From: Nocardia arthritidis
Lineage (GTDB): Bacteria > Actinomycetota > Actinomycetes > Mycobacteriales > Mycobacteriaceae
Assembly (NCBI RefSeq): GCF_011801145.1
Contig: NZ_CP046172.1
Span: 7,502,001-7,566,000, forward strand
Length of the DNA stretch: 64,000 bases
Direction of reading: 5' to 3'
A model generated the notes under the pieces. It saw only the letters and a program-made list of their open reading frames with translations, did no database searches and was not told the DNA's origin. How positions within the stretch are numbered: the stretch's first letter is position 1; every line of letters begins with the position of its first letter. Of this stretch, positions 44,921-54,624 are shown one piece after another. The position numbers and the translations under genes were made by a program.

Positions 44921-45649
44921 TCAAGACCGAACCAGTGTGCCGATCTTCTCACCGGCGACCGCTCGGGCGATATTGCCCTTGGTCAACAAATTGAACACCA
45001 GCATCGGCATCTGGTTGTCCATACAGAGACTGAAAGCTGTCGCGTCCGCGACCTTCAGGCCGCGTTCGATCACCTCTTTGTGGGTGATTTCGGAGAACAT
45101 GGTCGCGCCGTCGTCGGACTTCGGGTCGGCGGTGAAGACGCCGTCGACCGCCTTGGCCATCAACACCACTTCCGCGCCGATCTCCAGCGCGCGCTGGGCG
45201 GCGGTGGTGTCGGTCGAGAAATACGGCATGCCCATACCGGCGCCGAAGATCACCACGCGACCCTTCTCGAGGTGACGCTTGGCGCGCAGCGGCAGGTACG
45301 GCTCGGCGACCTGACCCATGGTGATGGCGGTCTGCACTCGGGTGTCGATGCCCTGCTTCTGCAGAAAGTCTTGCAGGGCAAGGCTGTTCATCACGGTGCC
45401 GAGCATGCCCATGTAGTCGGAGCGGGCGCGGTCCATCCCGCGCTCCTCGAGTTCGGCGCCGCGGAAGAAGTTGCCGCCGCCGATCACCACCGCGACCTGC
45501 ACGCCGGTGGACACCACCTCGGCGATCTGTTCGGCCACCGTCTGCACGACGTCGGGGTCGAGTCCGACCTTGCCGCCGCCGAACATCTCACCGCCCAACT
45601 TGAGCAGCACCCGGCGATATCCTGGGCGATCGGTCCCCGGGTCCGTCAT
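44921..45649 (-). CDS. pyrH: UMP kinase
   Basis: 242 residues of the bacterial amino-acid-kinase-fold UMP kinase: [79 protein letters not shown]. It phosphorylates UMP to UDP with ATP. It leads the pyrH-frr-cdsA set, 52 bp before frr. Confidence 0.97.
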   Translation of the reverse strand: MTDPGTDRPGYRRVLLKLGGEMFGGGKVGLDPDVVQTVAEQIAEVVSTGVQVAVVIGGGNFFRGAELEERGMDRARSDYMGMLGTVMNSLALQDFLQKQGIDTRVQTAITMGQVAEPYLPLRAKRHLEKGRVVIFGAGMGMPYFSTDTTAAQRALEIGAEVVLMAKAVDGVFTADPKSDDGATMFSEITHKEVIERGLKVADATAFSLCMDNQMPMLVFNLLTKGNIARAVAGEKIGTLVRS

Positions 45650-45763
45650 CGGTGTTCTACTCCTTCGGTGCGAGAGTGGTCACGGCGCGATTCGTCAAGG
45701 GCTGCGTACGTCGTCTCGGGTGGAGCGCGGCGCAGCTGCCGCACAAAGCGACCCTATCCTGCC

Positions 45764-46681
45764 TTACCGGGGCTCGGCGCCGACGAGCCACCCCCGCTCC
45801 AGCGCGAGTTCCCTGGCAACCGCACGGATCTGCTGGGATACCGGCGCGGAATTCCGGGGCAGTACGAGGTAGGTGCGCAGCTCGATACCCGGGTCCCGCA
45901 ACGGGATCCAGCGCAGGCCGGCGGGCTGCGCACGCACCCCCGACTCGCCGACGATGGCGATCGCCGCACCGGAGCTGATCAACCCGCGGGACATGTCGAA
46001 CGCGATCACCGGTTCGACGAACTCCGGATCCAGGCCCGCGAACAACTTTCGCACCTCGTCGTAGTGCGCCGGATTGTCCGCACGCGGATGCTGCATGATC
46101 GGAAACCGCGCCGCCGCAACGAGATCCAGTTCGGCGTGCGCGGTGAGCGGATGATCGGCCGCCAGCTGCACGCCGCGGCGTTCCACCCGCAGCAGAAAGC
46201 GGCGCGTCCCATCGATCGGCTGCGCGGACCTGGTGATGCCCGCGTCCGCCGAACCCGAGGCCACCTCGGGGGTGATGAGGGGTGTCGGCAACGGATGCCC
46301 CGACAACCGGAATCCCGGCAGCTCCCGTTCCAGCGCGGCCAGCAGCGCGGGCGCGGTATCGGAACCCATGCTCGCGCTGAACACGATTCGCATGGCACCG
46401 GATTCGCCCGCGGCGGTGGCACGCACCCGCGCCAACAACCGATCCCAGGCGGCCAGCGCGGCGGGCCCCTCCTCGGCGAGCAACCGACCGGCCGGTGTCA
46501 GTTCGACCCTGCGGGTGGTCCGCACCAGCAGCGGCGCACCGAGCTGCGCCTCCATCCGCCGGATCTGCGCGCTCAGCGCGGGCTGCGCGATACCGACGCG
46601 GGCGGCGGCCCGGGTGAAATTGCCCTCCTCGGCGACGGCGAGAAAGTACCGCAGGCTGCGCGCGTCGATCGAGAACGCCAT
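45764..46681 (-). CDS. LysR-family transcriptional regulator
   Basis: 305 residues: N-terminal winged helix (LRYFLAVAEEGNFTRAAARV, QPALSAQIRRMEAQLGAPLL, RTTRRVELTPAG) and a periplasmic-binding-like effector domain from ~90. It is divergent from a small monooxygenase gene 63 bp away, the usual arrangement for a LysR protein and its target. The pair interrupts the tsf-pyrH neighbourhood. Confidence 0.9.
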   Translation of the reverse strand: MAFSIDARSLRYFLAVAEEGNFTRAAARVGIAQPALSAQIRRMEAQLGAPLLVRTTRRVELTPAGRLLAEEGPAALAAWDRLLARVRATAAGESGAMRIVFSASMGSDTAPALLAALERELPGFRLSGHPLPTPLITPEVASGSADAGITRSAQPIDGTRRFLLRVERRGVQLAADHPLTAHAELDLVAAARFPIMQHPRADNPAHYDEVRKLFAGLDPEFVEPVIAFDMSRGLISSGAAIAIVGESGVRAQPAGLRWIPLRDPGIELRTYLVLPRNSAPVSQQIRAVARELALERGWLVGAEPR

Positions 46682-46744
46682 GGTCTGAATCTAGTGCGCC
46701 GCGGTCTTTCCCCGCGCCCCGGTCGCGGACATACCGTTCGAGAC

Positions 46745-47068
46745 ATGGCAACTCTCACCTTGTCCGTCGCCCTCCGCCTGCGCGCCGACGCGCGCCCGGA
46801 TTTCCTTGCGGCCGTAGCGAAATTGCGCGCGTCCGTGGCCGCCGAACCCGGTGTGCTCGACTACCGCGTCGGCCAGGACCCCGACGATGAAACCCGGGTG
46901 TACTTCTTCGAGCGTTACCGGGACCAGGCGGCCTTCGAGGCGCACCGCGCGACCGCCGCGGCGGACGACTATCTGACGGCGCTGCCCGGCTGGTTGGCCG
47001 AACCGTCGCACGTCGTCATCGAGAACGCGGAAACCGTAACCGAATTCGCGGTCGCACCGAAGGAGTGA
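46745..47068 (+). CDS. Antibiotic-biosynthesis-monooxygenase (ABM) domain protein
   Basis: 107 residues forming a dimeric ferredoxin-like fold of the ABM family (LSVALRLRADARPDFLAAVA, EPGVLDYRVGQDPDDETRVY, FFERYRDQAAFEAHRAT). Members are cofactor-free oxygenases or small-molecule stress proteins; the substrate is unknown. Probably controlled by the divergent LysR gene. A strong hairpin terminator follows. Confidence 0.85.
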   Translation: MATLTLSVALRLRADARPDFLAAVAKLRASVAAEPGVLDYRVGQDPDDETRVYFFERYRDQAAFEAHRATAAADDYLTALPGWLAEPSHVVIENAETVTEFAVAPKE

Positions 47069-47088
47069 CCGACCCGCTACCGATACGC

Positions 47089-47121
47089 ATCGGCCCCGCA
47101 GTCCGGGACTGCGGGGCCGAT
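47089..47121. terminator. Strong bidirectional hairpin terminator
   Basis: A perfect 15-bp stem (ATCGGCCCCGCAGTC and its complement) closes on a 3-base CGG loop, between the converging ABM and tsf genes. There is no long U-run, as is common in actinobacteria. Confidence 0.85.
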
Positions 47122-47137
47122 TCACGCATTCATCGAC

Positions 47138-47962
47138 TCAGTTCTGGCCGACCTCGAAGCGGGCGAAGCGGCTCACGGTGACACCGGCCTCGTCCAGCAG
47201 CGCCTTCACGGTCTTCTTCGAATCGGTGACCGACGGCTGCTCCAGCAGCACGTTGTCCTTGAAGAAGCCGTTGAGCTTGCCCTCGACGATCTTCGGCAGC
47301 GCGGCCTCCGGCTTGCCCTCCTCACGGGTGGCCTGCTCCAGGATGGCGCGCTCCTTCTCGACCACGTCGGCCGGAACGTCCTCGCGGGTCAGGTACTTGG
47401 CCTTGAGCGCGGCGACCTGCATGCCCGCGGCACGCGCGGCCGCGGCGGCCTCGTCACCCTCGCCCTGGTACTCGACCAGCACGCCGACGGCGGGCGGCAG
47501 GTCCGAGGAACGCTTGTGCAGGTAGGTGGCGACCGGGCCCTCGAAGGACACGACGCGACGCAGTTCCAGCTTCTCGCCGATCTTCGCGGCGAGCTCCTGC
47601 ACGGCCTGGTCGGCGGTCTTGCCGCCCAGGTCCAGCGCCTTCAGCGCGTCCAGGTCGGCGGGGCGGGCCTTGGCGGCGGCCGCGACGATCTGGTTGGCGA
47701 GACCCTGGAATTCGGCGTTCTTGGCGACGAAGTCGGTCTCGGAGTTGAGCTCGATCAGCACGCCGTCCTGCGCGGCGACCAGGCCCTCGGCGGTGGCGCG
47801 CTCGGCGCGCTTGCCGACATCCTTGGCGCCCTTGATGCGCAGGACCTCGACGGCCTTGTCGAAGTCGCCCGCGGTCTCCTCGAGCGCCTTCTTGCAGTCC
47901 ATCATTCCGGAGCCGGTCAGCTCCCGGAGCCGCTTCACATCGGCAGCGGTGTAGTTCGCCAT
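47138..47962 (-). CDS. tsf: Elongation factor Ts
   Basis: 274 residues. The N-terminal UBA-like segment ([20 protein letters not shown] then [18 protein letters not shown]) and the TDFVAKN core motif ([14 protein letters not shown]) are clear. It exchanges GDP for GTP on EF-Tu. The ATG at 47962 lies behind GAAGGAGG; 100 bp separate it from rpsB. Confidence 0.97.
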   Translation of the reverse strand: MANYTAADVKRLRELTGSGMMDCKKALEETAGDFDKAVEVLRIKGAKDVGKRAERATAEGLVAAQDGVLIELNSETDFVAKNAEFQGLANQIVAAAAKARPADLDALKALDLGGKTADQAVQELAAKIGEKLELRRVVSFEGPVATYLHKRSSDLPPAVGVLVEYQGEGDEAAAAARAAGMQVAALKAKYLTREDVPADVVEKERAILEQATREEGKPEAALPKIVEGKLNGFFKDNVLLEQPSVTDSKKTVKALLDEAGVTVSRFARFEVGQN

Positions 47963-48062
47963 CCTCGGCGAGCCTCCTTCGGAGAAAGTCGGTGAGTACT
48001 GGGCAGCGGTGATCACGATGGCACGGCCTCGTGATCACCGCTGGAACAGCCGGTTACGAGTC

Positions 48063-48878
48063 TCAGGCCTCGGCCGGAGCGTCGGCGGCGGCCTCGGCGT
48101 TCGGCGCGGCCTGCGCCAGCAGCTCCTGCTCCCACTCGGCCAGCGGCTCACCCGCACCGGCCTCCGGCTTGTCGTCACCGCTGGACAGACCCGCGCGGGC
48201 CTGCACGCCCTCGGCGACGGCGGAGGCGACGACCTTGGTCAGCAGGGCGGCGGACCGGATGGCGTCGTCGTTACCCGGGATCGGGTAGTCGACCAGGTCC
48301 GGATCGCAGTTGGTGTCCAGGATCGCGATGACCGGGATGTTCAACTTGCGCGCCTCGCCGACGGCGATGTGCTCCTTGTTGGTGTCGACGACCCAGATCG
48401 CCGACGGCACCTTCTGCATGTCGCGGATGCCGCCGAGGGTGCGCTCGAGCTTGTTCATCTCACGCGTCAGCATGAGGATTTCCTTCTTGGTGCGACCCTC
48501 GAAGCCACCGGTCTGCTCCATCGCCTCGAGCTCCTTGAGGCGCTGCAGGCGCTTGTGCACGGTGGAGAAGTTGGTGAGCATGCCGCCCAGCCAACGCTGG
48601 TTCACGTAGGGCATCCCGACGCGCGTCGCCTCGGCCGCGATCGACTCCTGGGCCTGCTTCTTGGTGCCGACGAAGAGAACGGTGCCACCGTGGGCGACGG
48701 TCTCCTTGACGAACTCGTAGGCCTTGTCGATGTAGGTCAGCGTCTGCTGCAGGTCGATGATGTAGATGCCGTTGCGGTCGGTGAAGATGAACCGCTTCAT
48801 CTTCGGGTTCCAGCGCCGGGTCTGGTGGCCGAAGTGTGCGCCGCTGTCGAGCAGCTGCTTCATTGTTACGACAGCCAT
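48063..48878 (-). CDS. rpsB: 30S ribosomal protein S2
   Basis: 271 residues: [75 protein letters not shown]. The C-terminal ~40 residues are an Ala/Glu-rich tail common in actinobacteria. First gene of the rpsB-tsf operon. Confidence 0.97.
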   Translation of the reverse strand: MAVVTMKQLLDSGAHFGHQTRRWNPKMKRFIFTDRNGIYIIDLQQTLTYIDKAYEFVKETVAHGGTVLFVGTKKQAQESIAAEATRVGMPYVNQRWLGGMLTNFSTVHKRLQRLKELEAMEQTGGFEGRTKKEILMLTREMNKLERTLGGIRDMQKVPSAIWVVDTNKEHIAVGEARKLNIPVIAILDTNCDPDLVDYPIPGNDDAIRSAALLTKVVASAVAEGVQARAGLSSGDDKPEAGAGEPLAEWEQELLAQAAPNAEAAADAPAEA

Positions 48879-49281
48879 GGCTCTCGTATCTCTCTTTCGT
48901 TGCCGGTTGACGCGACGGATCGGCGATCCATCGCCCTGGCGCCGCCGAATCATCGGAACCCGACCACCGTGGCGGATCGGGACCAGCCGACGATTCCCTG
49001 TTTCGCGAATGCACTGCGTCGAACGAGCGTTCTCGAACTGGAGCTCGGTTCGAACAGCGCCGTTACGAACAAGCACGGGTGGCGCGCGAAGTCGGTCAGC
49101 GTGTGCGGACCGCCGCAACAGTTTACGGGGTTCCGGCGCGAGGTCCTAAATCGGCCCGTCAGGGAGGTGGAGTCCGGCCGGTCAGCGGTGCGAAACGGGA
49201 GATGTCCACAGTTCGGAAAGTTGTCCACATTCCGCGATTGGGGGTGTTGCCGAAGGGGTCGCGGCGGCTGAGCTGGAAGGC
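48879..49281. other. rpsB upstream / M23-operon divergent intergenic region
   Basis: 403 bp with no credible gene. It must hold the rpsB promoter and leader on the minus strand and the promoter of the secreted-protein/M23 pair on the plus strand. The only distinct elements I see are two DnaA-box-like nonamers at 49202-49229. Confidence 0.6.
49202..49229 (+). promoter_or_regulatory. Pair of DnaA-box-like sequences
   Basis: ATGTCCACA (49202-49210) and TTGTCCACA (49221-49229) are 19 bp apart. TTGTCCACA is the actinobacterial DnaA-box consensus; the first differs at one base. They lie 50-80 bp before the start of the small secreted protein gene. Confidence 0.5.
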
Positions 49282-49554
49282 ATGAATCGCACATACCTTT
49301 CGCTCGGATTGCTCGTTTCGATGATGGTCGGCGCGCTGTTCGCGACCACGGGGTCGGCGGTGGCGGCGCCCCGCGACGATGATGCGGTGACCATCGGCGC
49401 GGGTTCGGTCGCGGTGCTGGACCCGGTCGCGGCCGACCGCAGTAAGGCGCGCACGTTGGAGGCCGTGCTCGGCGGCTGCACCGGATCCGCGGGCGGCCTG
49501 CCGCTGCTGGCGTGGCTGGTCCGGCTCACCCCGCTGCCGGTGCGGCCGCGCTGA
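49282..49554 (+). CDS. Small secreted protein
   Basis: 90 residues: signal peptide (MNRTYLSLGLLVSMMVGALF then ATTGSAVAAP, cleavage near residue 29) and a short mature part with one Cys. Family not recognised. It ends 6 bp before the M23 peptidase gene and is probably co-expressed with it. Confidence 0.6.
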   Translation: MNRTYLSLGLLVSMMVGALFATTGSAVAAPRDDDAVTIGAGSVAVLDPVAADRSKARTLEAVLGGCTGSAGGLPLLAWLVRLTPLPVRPR

Positions 49555-49560
49555 TTTCGG

Positions 49561-50094
49561 ATGCTCCGGCGCCGGATAGGTTGGGCGGCAACGGTTTTGC
49601 TGCTGCTCACGGTGCTGGCCGCCGAGAACGACCCGGTCGCGGCGGCGGCGCCGGTCGGCCGGTTCGGCTGGCCGCTGCGGCCGCGGCCCGCGGTCGTGCG
49701 GCCCTTCGACAACCCGGCGCACGACTGGCTGCCGGGCCATCGCGGGGTCGATCTGGCGGGCACGCCCGGTCAGCCGGTGCTGGCCGCCGGGGACGGGATC
49801 GTGGTGTTCGTCGGTTCGGTGGGCGGCAAATCCGTTGTCTCGCTCGATCATCCGGGCAGTCTGCGCACCACCTACGAACCGGTGCGCGCGACGGTTCCGG
49901 TCGGTGCGCGGGTCACTCGGGGCAGTGTGCTCGGAACGCTCGAGCCCGGCCACGCGGACTGTCCGGCGGCGGCCTGCCTGCACTGGGGGCTGCGCGACCA
50001 GAGCGGCGGCAGGCGCGGGCGGGCCTACCTCGACCCGCTCCGCCTACTGCATTCGAATCCGCTGCGGTTGAAACCGGTGGATCCGGCCGCCTGA
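49561..50094 (+). CDS. Secreted M23/LytM-type peptidase
   Basis: 177 residues with a signal peptide (~1-29). The LytM core keeps the zinc motif GHRGVDLAG (HxxxD) and RTTYEPV. At the usual HxH site the sequence is CLHWGL, so the zinc-ligand His remains but the first His, which acts in catalysis in LytM, is Cys. It may bind peptidoglycan more than cut it. A similar gene (Rv2891) stands at this place beside rpsB in M. tuberculosis. Confidence 0.82.
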   Translation: MLRRRIGWAATVLLLLTVLAAENDPVAAAAPVGRFGWPLRPRPAVVRPFDNPAHDWLPGHRGVDLAGTPGQPVLAAGDGIVVFVGSVGGKSVVSLDHPGSLRTTYEPVRATVPVGARVTRGSVLGTLEPGHADCPAAACLHWGLRDQSGGRRGRAYLDPLRLLHSNPLRLKPVDPAA

Positions 50095-50110
50095 GCGTGG
50101 GGCAGGATCG

Positions 50111-50626
50111 ATGGATATGGAGTCTCAGCCTGGGTTCACCTATCCGGAGGTCGGCGCGACCGCGGGTCCGCCGCCCGCGGGCTACCACCACTTCCGGCTG
50201 CGCCGCCGCATCGGGCACGGCCGCGCGCTGTTCGAGCGCGCGGCCGCGGAGGTGCTGGCGTACCGAATGCAGAAGGGCACCGGCGTTTTCGAATCCGCCG
50301 ACACACCCACGGCCGCGCCGGGCACCGGCATCACCGTCCGGCTCGGCCTGGGCCCGTTGGCAATTCACGCGCCATGCCGAGTGGTGTACGTCCTCGACGA
50401 GCCGAACCGCCGCGGCTTCGCCTACGGCACCCTGCCCGGCCATCCCGAAATCGGCGAGGAACTCTTCGCCGTCGAATTCGACCCCACCGACGAATCGGTC
50501 CACGGCCTGGTCGCCGCCTTCTCCCGCCCCGGAACCTGGTACGTCCGCCTGGGCGGCCCGGTGGTACGAGCCATCCAACACTTCATCGGCGGCCGATATA
50601 TCGCCGCACTGCCGAAATCGGAGTAG
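50111..50626 (+). CDS. DUF1990 family protein
   Basis: 171 residues with the DUF1990 pattern: TYPEVGAT, YHHFRLRRRIGHGRALFERA, ITVRLGLGPLAIHAPCRVVY, GFAYGTLPGHPEIGEELFAV. The family is found in actinobacteria and plants and has no firm biochemical role. A second ATG lies two codons downstream. Nearest neighbour is the M23 gene 17 bp upstream. Confidence 0.8.
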   Translation: MDMESQPGFTYPEVGATAGPPPAGYHHFRLRRRIGHGRALFERAAAEVLAYRMQKGTGVFESADTPTAAPGTGITVRLGLGPLAIHAPCRVVYVLDEPNRRGFAYGTLPGHPEIGEELFAVEFDPTDESVHGLVAAFSRPGTWYVRLGGPVVRAIQHFIGGRYIAALPKSE

Positions 50627-50665
50627 CGCAACCGTTTACGGCTACTCCACCGACCAAGGCACGGG

Positions 50666-51583
50666 CTAGCCCACGTCGAGTACTGCCTTACCGGCGACCT
50701 TGCGGGTGAGCAGTGCCTCGGCCGCATCGCCTACGCGTTCCCAGTCGCTGTGCCAGTCCACTTGCGGATCGAGTCGACCCGCGGCTACAAGCGAAGCCAG
50801 GTAGGCCAGGTCCGGGCCGAAGCCGGGGCCGACCACGAACGCCTCGATCCGAGCACCCGGATTGGTCAGCCGGGCCTGCTCGAAATCGATCGTGGAAGGT
50901 TCCAACGATGCTTTGCCGACGCTGACGGCGAGGCCGTCCGGGGCAAGCAGCGCGAACGCATCGGCCAACAGCTGTCCACCCACATTGTCGATCACTGCGG
51001 ACACAGGCTCGCGCACCTCGGCCAGGCCACCGGAGACCACCTCGGCCGCACCCAGCTCCGTGAGCCCGATGCCGCGCTCCGGTCGACCGACAACGGCGAC
51101 CACATGTGCGCCTGCCTGCGCGGCGAGCTGGACGGAGAACCGGCCGACCCCACCGGATGCCCCGGTGATCAGCACCCGCTTTCCGAGAATCGAACCCAGT
51201 CTGCGCACCGCGCGCAACGCGGTCACTCCGGCCACCGGCAGCGCCGCCGCCGCACTATGGTCGAGGCCTTCCGGCAGCACGGCAAGCTCACCGGTATCGA
51301 CAGCCCGCAGCTCAGCCCACCCGCCATTCCAGCCGAAGGTCACTACCCGTGTCCCGGCCGGAGGGCCGCTTCCATCCGCCGCCGCAGCCACGACGACCCC
51401 GGAGGCGTCCCAACCGGCTACCCCGCCTGGCACGTAGTTCTTGCTCAGATACGCAACCTCACCGAAGTTGAGCGAAATCGCCGCGACCTGCACCAACGCT
51501 TGCCCAGGACCGGGAACTGGATCCGGCGCTTCACCCAACCGGAGACCATGCCTGGCAGTCGGGTCATAAACCAAAGCTTTCAC
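50666..51583 (-). CDS. Zinc-less MDR alcohol dehydrogenase / quinone oxidoreductase
   Basis: 305 residues of the medium-chain reductase family: GroES-like N-terminus (PDPVPGPGQALVQVAAISLN, GWDASGVVVAAAADG), NADP-binding GASGGVGRFSVQLA near 140 and VIDNVGGQLL. The structural and catalytic Cys/His zinc ligands are absent, fitting quinone-oxidoreductase-type enzymes. The GTG at 51583 (VKALVYDP) gives the usual N-terminus. Confidence 0.83.
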   Translation of the reverse strand: MKALVYDPTARHGLRLGEAPDPVPGPGQALVQVAAISLNFGEVAYLSKNYVPGGVAGWDASGVVVAAAADGSGPPAGTRVVTFGWNGGWAELRAVDTGELAVLPEGLDHSAAAALPVAGVTALRAVRRLGSILGKRVLITGASGGVGRFSVQLAAQAGAHVVAVVGRPERGIGLTELGAAEVVSGGLAEVREPVSAVIDNVGGQLLADAFALLAPDGLAVSVGKASLEPSTIDFEQARLTNPGARIEAFVVGPGFGPDLAYLASLVAAGRLDPQVDWHSDWERVGDAAEALLTRKVAGKAVLDVG

Positions 51584-51862
51584 GATCTCAACAACCCGAG
51601 GCACAAAGCCTGAATTCCGCTCCCGCTCGAGACCAGCCGTCAATTACTCGAACTCGCCTCGACGGTAAGCCCGCACGGACTTCACGCAACACCCTGCTCA
51701 CGCTGTTGCGGAGTTCCCGTTGCGAGATCTCCGGAAGTTCGTCCGGTAGCGGCATATTCGCAGGCTAGACGATGTGCGACGGGCGCGGCTCTTCCGGAGG
51801 GAGTTGCTGACCTGCGGTGATGTGGTGGTACCGCTGCGGTCGTGAGGCTTCTGGATGCCGCA

Positions 51863-52501
51863 CTAGGAGACCTCGAGCAGTTTGCCGGAGAGGTCGTAGA
51901 GGGCGGACTTGCCGCCGTGGGCTCCCTTGTTGGAGATGCTGACCACGATGACTGGCTCGGTGTCGTTGCGGGTGTGCCGGAAGACGGTCAGCTCATCGGG
52001 CACGCTGTCGGTCATCGCGGTGTCAGCGGGGGCTGACGCCAATGCTTTCGCCATCACCTGGGCGGAGACGAGATCGCTCCTGTACTGCGCCTGCACCACA
52101 TCCGGCGAGGTCACCGGCGTTGTCTTGGCCGGCCCGACCGTATCGGAGTTCCCGTCATAGGTGTAGTCGACGAGGGTCTCGGGTGTCTGCGGATCGAACG
52201 CGAGGATTTCGACCGTCCGGGCTTGCTCGTTGACCCTGACCCTCGAGTAGTCGTGGGTGCCCGGACCGAGCTTTGCCTGAATCGCGTTGAGTGCCTTGGT
52301 CAACGTATCCGCCCGCCACCATACTGTCGGTTGTCGCGGCGTCGAGGAGGTCGGCGCGGGGCTGGCCGACGCCTGCGCGGTTGTTGTCGTGGATCCCGAG
52401 TTCGCCTGCACCGCAGTATCTTTCGAGCATCCCGTGAGTAGCAGCAGGGTGCCGATGCCGACTGCGATAGTCAGGGCCCGCCCGTATTCGTTCATCCTCA
52501 T
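51863..52501 (-). CDS. Putative lipoprotein
   Basis: 212 residues. A lipobox LLLLTGC at ~17-23 follows a hydrophobic signal; the mature part starts with a Ser/Thr/Ala-rich spacer, then a folded domain (TVWWRADTLTKALNAIQAKL, VNEQARTVEILAFDPQTPET, DYTYDGNSDTVGPAK). I do not recognise the family. Start at ATG 52501, with another ATG two codons later. Confidence 0.75.
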   Translation of the reverse strand: MRMNEYGRALTIAVGIGTLLLLTGCSKDTAVQANSGSTTTTAQASASPAPTSSTPRQPTVWWRADTLTKALNAIQAKLGPGTHDYSRVRVNEQARTVEILAFDPQTPETLVDYTYDGNSDTVGPAKTTPVTSPDVVQAQYRSDLVSAQVMAKALASAPADTAMTDSVPDELTVFRHTRNDTEPVIVVSISNKGAHGGKSALYDLSGKLLEVS

Positions 52502-52776
52502 CGACAAACCGCCTACCACCATCGAACCAATCCCAAACATTCGCAAGACTTCCCAAGAATGGCTATGGCGGATGGCGTCCCGCGACGGAAGGGACAGATC
52601 AACACCATGCATCGCGGACACCCTACGCGGCCTGGCCCTCCCCGACAATCCGATCAGGCTCAGTTATCGAGGTTGGAGTGGTTCTTTCGTAGGCAGCCTG
52701 TGAGCTGCGTGGTCAACCGTCACTGCGAACGAGCCACTCCCATGTGCGACAGCTGTGCTCCGGAAATGTTGCGGCC

Positions 52777-53205
52777 CTAGGCTCGGGACCGATCCGGGTG
52801 ATGTTGTTCTGCGAGTACAGGTGACGGTGCCTCTTCCTCGGGGGTGGTGGAGCGGACGGCGGCGATGTAGTGGCGGCCCCAGCGGGCGAGGGCGTCCATG
52901 AGTTCGGAGGTGCTGCGGCCCAGGTCGGTGAGCGAGTATTCGACCTTCGGGGGGACCTGCTGGTAGATGCGGCGGTGGACGAGACCGTCGTCTTCGAGTT
53001 CGCGGAGTTGGTGGGTGAGTACGCGCGGGGTGATGGTTTTGATGGCGCGGGTCAGTTCACCGTAGCGGAGTATCTCGTGCGTGGCGAGCAGCTGAATGAT
53101 GGTCGGCTTCCAGGAGCCGCCGACCACGACGACGGCGATTTCGGCGGCGCACTTCGGATTCCAGTGTGCTACGACGTCTGCGGTTCTCGGGCGCATGATA
53201 TCCAT
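52777..53205 (-). CDS. HxlR-family transcriptional regulator
   Basis: 142 residues of winged-helix HxlR type: NPKCAAEIAVVVVGGSWKPT, then LRYGELTRAIKTITPRVLTH and QLRELEDDGLVHRRIYQQVP then PKVEYSLTDLG. The Cys near the N-terminus is the redox/electrophile-sensing position in this family. It is divergent from an MFS exporter gene; direct repeats lie between them. Confidence 0.88.
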   Translation of the reverse strand: MDIMRPRTADVVAHWNPKCAAEIAVVVVGGSWKPTIIQLLATHEILRYGELTRAIKTITPRVLTHQLRELEDDGLVHRRIYQQVPPKVEYSLTDLGRSTSELMDALARWGRHYIAAVRSTTPEEEAPSPVLAEQHHPDRSRA

Positions 53206-53206
53206 T

Positions 53207-53233
53207 TTGTGCGTATGGACAAGATTGTGCGTA
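53207..53233. promoter_or_regulatory. Direct repeats between hxlR-type and MFS genes
   Basis: TTGTGCGTA occurs at 53207-53215 and again at 53225-53233, 18 bp apart, immediately upstream of the HxlR start. Likely operator shared by both divergent genes. Confidence 0.5.
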
Positions 53234-53269
53234 CTGGCGGGGATCGATGGTATCCACCAAACTGAGCCG

Positions 53270-54622
53270 GTGATCATTGGAATTTCTCGAAATCGACTGT
53301 GGCACAAGTGGCTTCCAATGGTTCCGATGCTGCTCGGCATTGCCGTACAGGGTCTGGCAACGACCATGACGAATCCGGCGCTGCCCGCGATCGCGGCCGA
53401 TCTCGGGATGTCACCACGCGCACGGCTGTGGGTAATCGACGTCGTACCACTGGCTTTGGCCGCGGGCCTGGTCGCGGCGGCACGCGCGGGCGATCAGTGG
53501 GGACGCCGACGGGTGTTGGCCTGCGGGCTCATCGGCTACGCGGTATGCGGCCTGATCGGGGCCGCGGCGACCACCCCCTGGGTGCTGATCGCGGCGCGCA
53601 CCGTCACCGGCTGCGCCGCCGCCGCGGTACTCGCCAGCGTTGTCGCCTCGATCGGCGCGATATACGCCGCGCATGAGCGGGTGCTCGCCTACGGGATGTG
53701 GACCGGAACCTTCGGCGCAGCAGCCGGATTCGGGCCGATCGTGGGCGGACTGCTCGGCACCGGCTCCGGGTGGCGAATCGGGATGGCGGCATGCGCCGTA
53801 GTGGCTGTACTCGCGGCGGCCCTCACCTTTCGGCTGCTGCCGGACAGCCGCGCCACCGCGGTGCACTGGGATCTGCCCAGCCTGGGCCTCTCGGTCGCCG
53901 GGCTGGCCGGATGTGTGACCGCCATGCAGGAGCTGCCCGACAACCTTTTGCTCGCGGCCGGACTCGGCTTTGTCGGCGTCGGCTCCTTGCTCGGGTTCAT
54001 CATGCGGCAACTGCGCATGAGCACGCCGTTCATCGCGATCCGGATCTTCCGGAATCCCGGATTCACCCCCAACTGGCTGCGGGCCGTCGCCGGAGCCGCG
54101 ACCGCATCCGCCGCCGTCTACCTCGTCACGCAGCATCTGATCCAGAGCCGGGGTGATTCGCCCGCCGCCGTCGGCGCGGCGCTCCTCCCGGAGGCGGTGG
54201 GTGTGGTGCTGGGCGCGGTCTGCTCACCGCGCCTGGCGAAACGCTTCGGGCAGGCCATCGTGCTCACCGCGTCTGTGGTGCTGCAGGCGGCGAGCCTCGC
54301 CTGGCTGTCGACCGATCCGAGCAGCATTCTGGTGCCGATCACCGGCGTCGGCATCGGTCTGGGCGTGCTCGGCACGCTCGCGGCGGCCGCACTGTTCGAC
54401 GCGGTCACCGCCGAGGAGGCCGGTCATGTCGGCGCCATCCAGGAGGTCGGCTTCGCACTCGGCAACGGTCTCGGCGTGGCCGTGTTCGGTTTACTCGCAA
54501 CAAGTTTCGATGATGGCTACCCGATCGCGATGATCGCCGCCGCCCTCACCATCGCCCCACTCGCCCACTCGCGCCGCCGACCGCGCATCGCACCGGTACC
54601 GGAACGGCAGCGCTGCGGGTGA
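53270..54622 (+). CDS. MFS drug-type exporter (DHA2-like, 14 helices)
   Basis: About 450 residues, with some 12-14 hydrophobic helices and the MFS motif A-like DQWGRRRVLACGLIGYA and antiporter motif C-like GFGPIVGGLLG. Such proteins export drugs or metabolites using the proton gradient. The GTG at 53270 lacks a good ribosome site; a later ATG near 53326 is possible. Probably repressed by the divergent HxlR protein. Confidence 0.85.
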   Translation: MIIGISRNRLWHKWLPMVPMLLGIAVQGLATTMTNPALPAIAADLGMSPRARLWVIDVVPLALAAGLVAAARAGDQWGRRRVLACGLIGYAVCGLIGAAATTPWVLIAARTVTGCAAAAVLASVVASIGAIYAAHERVLAYGMWTGTFGAAAGFGPIVGGLLGTGSGWRIGMAACAVVAVLAAALTFRLLPDSRATAVHWDLPSLGLSVAGLAGCVTAMQELPDNLLLAAGLGFVGVGSLLGFIMRQLRMSTPFIAIRIFRNPGFTPNWLRAVAGAATASAAVYLVTQHLIQSRGDSPAAVGAALLPEAVGVVLGAVCSPRLAKRFGQAIVLTASVVLQAASLAWLSTDPSSILVPITGVGIGLGVLGTLAAAALFDAVTAEEAGHVGAIQEVGFALGNGLGVAVFGLLATSFDDGYPIAMIAAALTIAPLAHSRRRPRIAPVPERQRCG

Positions 54623-54624
54623 GC

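Noticed and set aside
44918..47068. 716-codon plus-strand open frame ending in the ABM protein
   Set aside because: Only the last 107 codons, from ATG 46745, are a real protein; the rest is antisense to pyrH and lysR.
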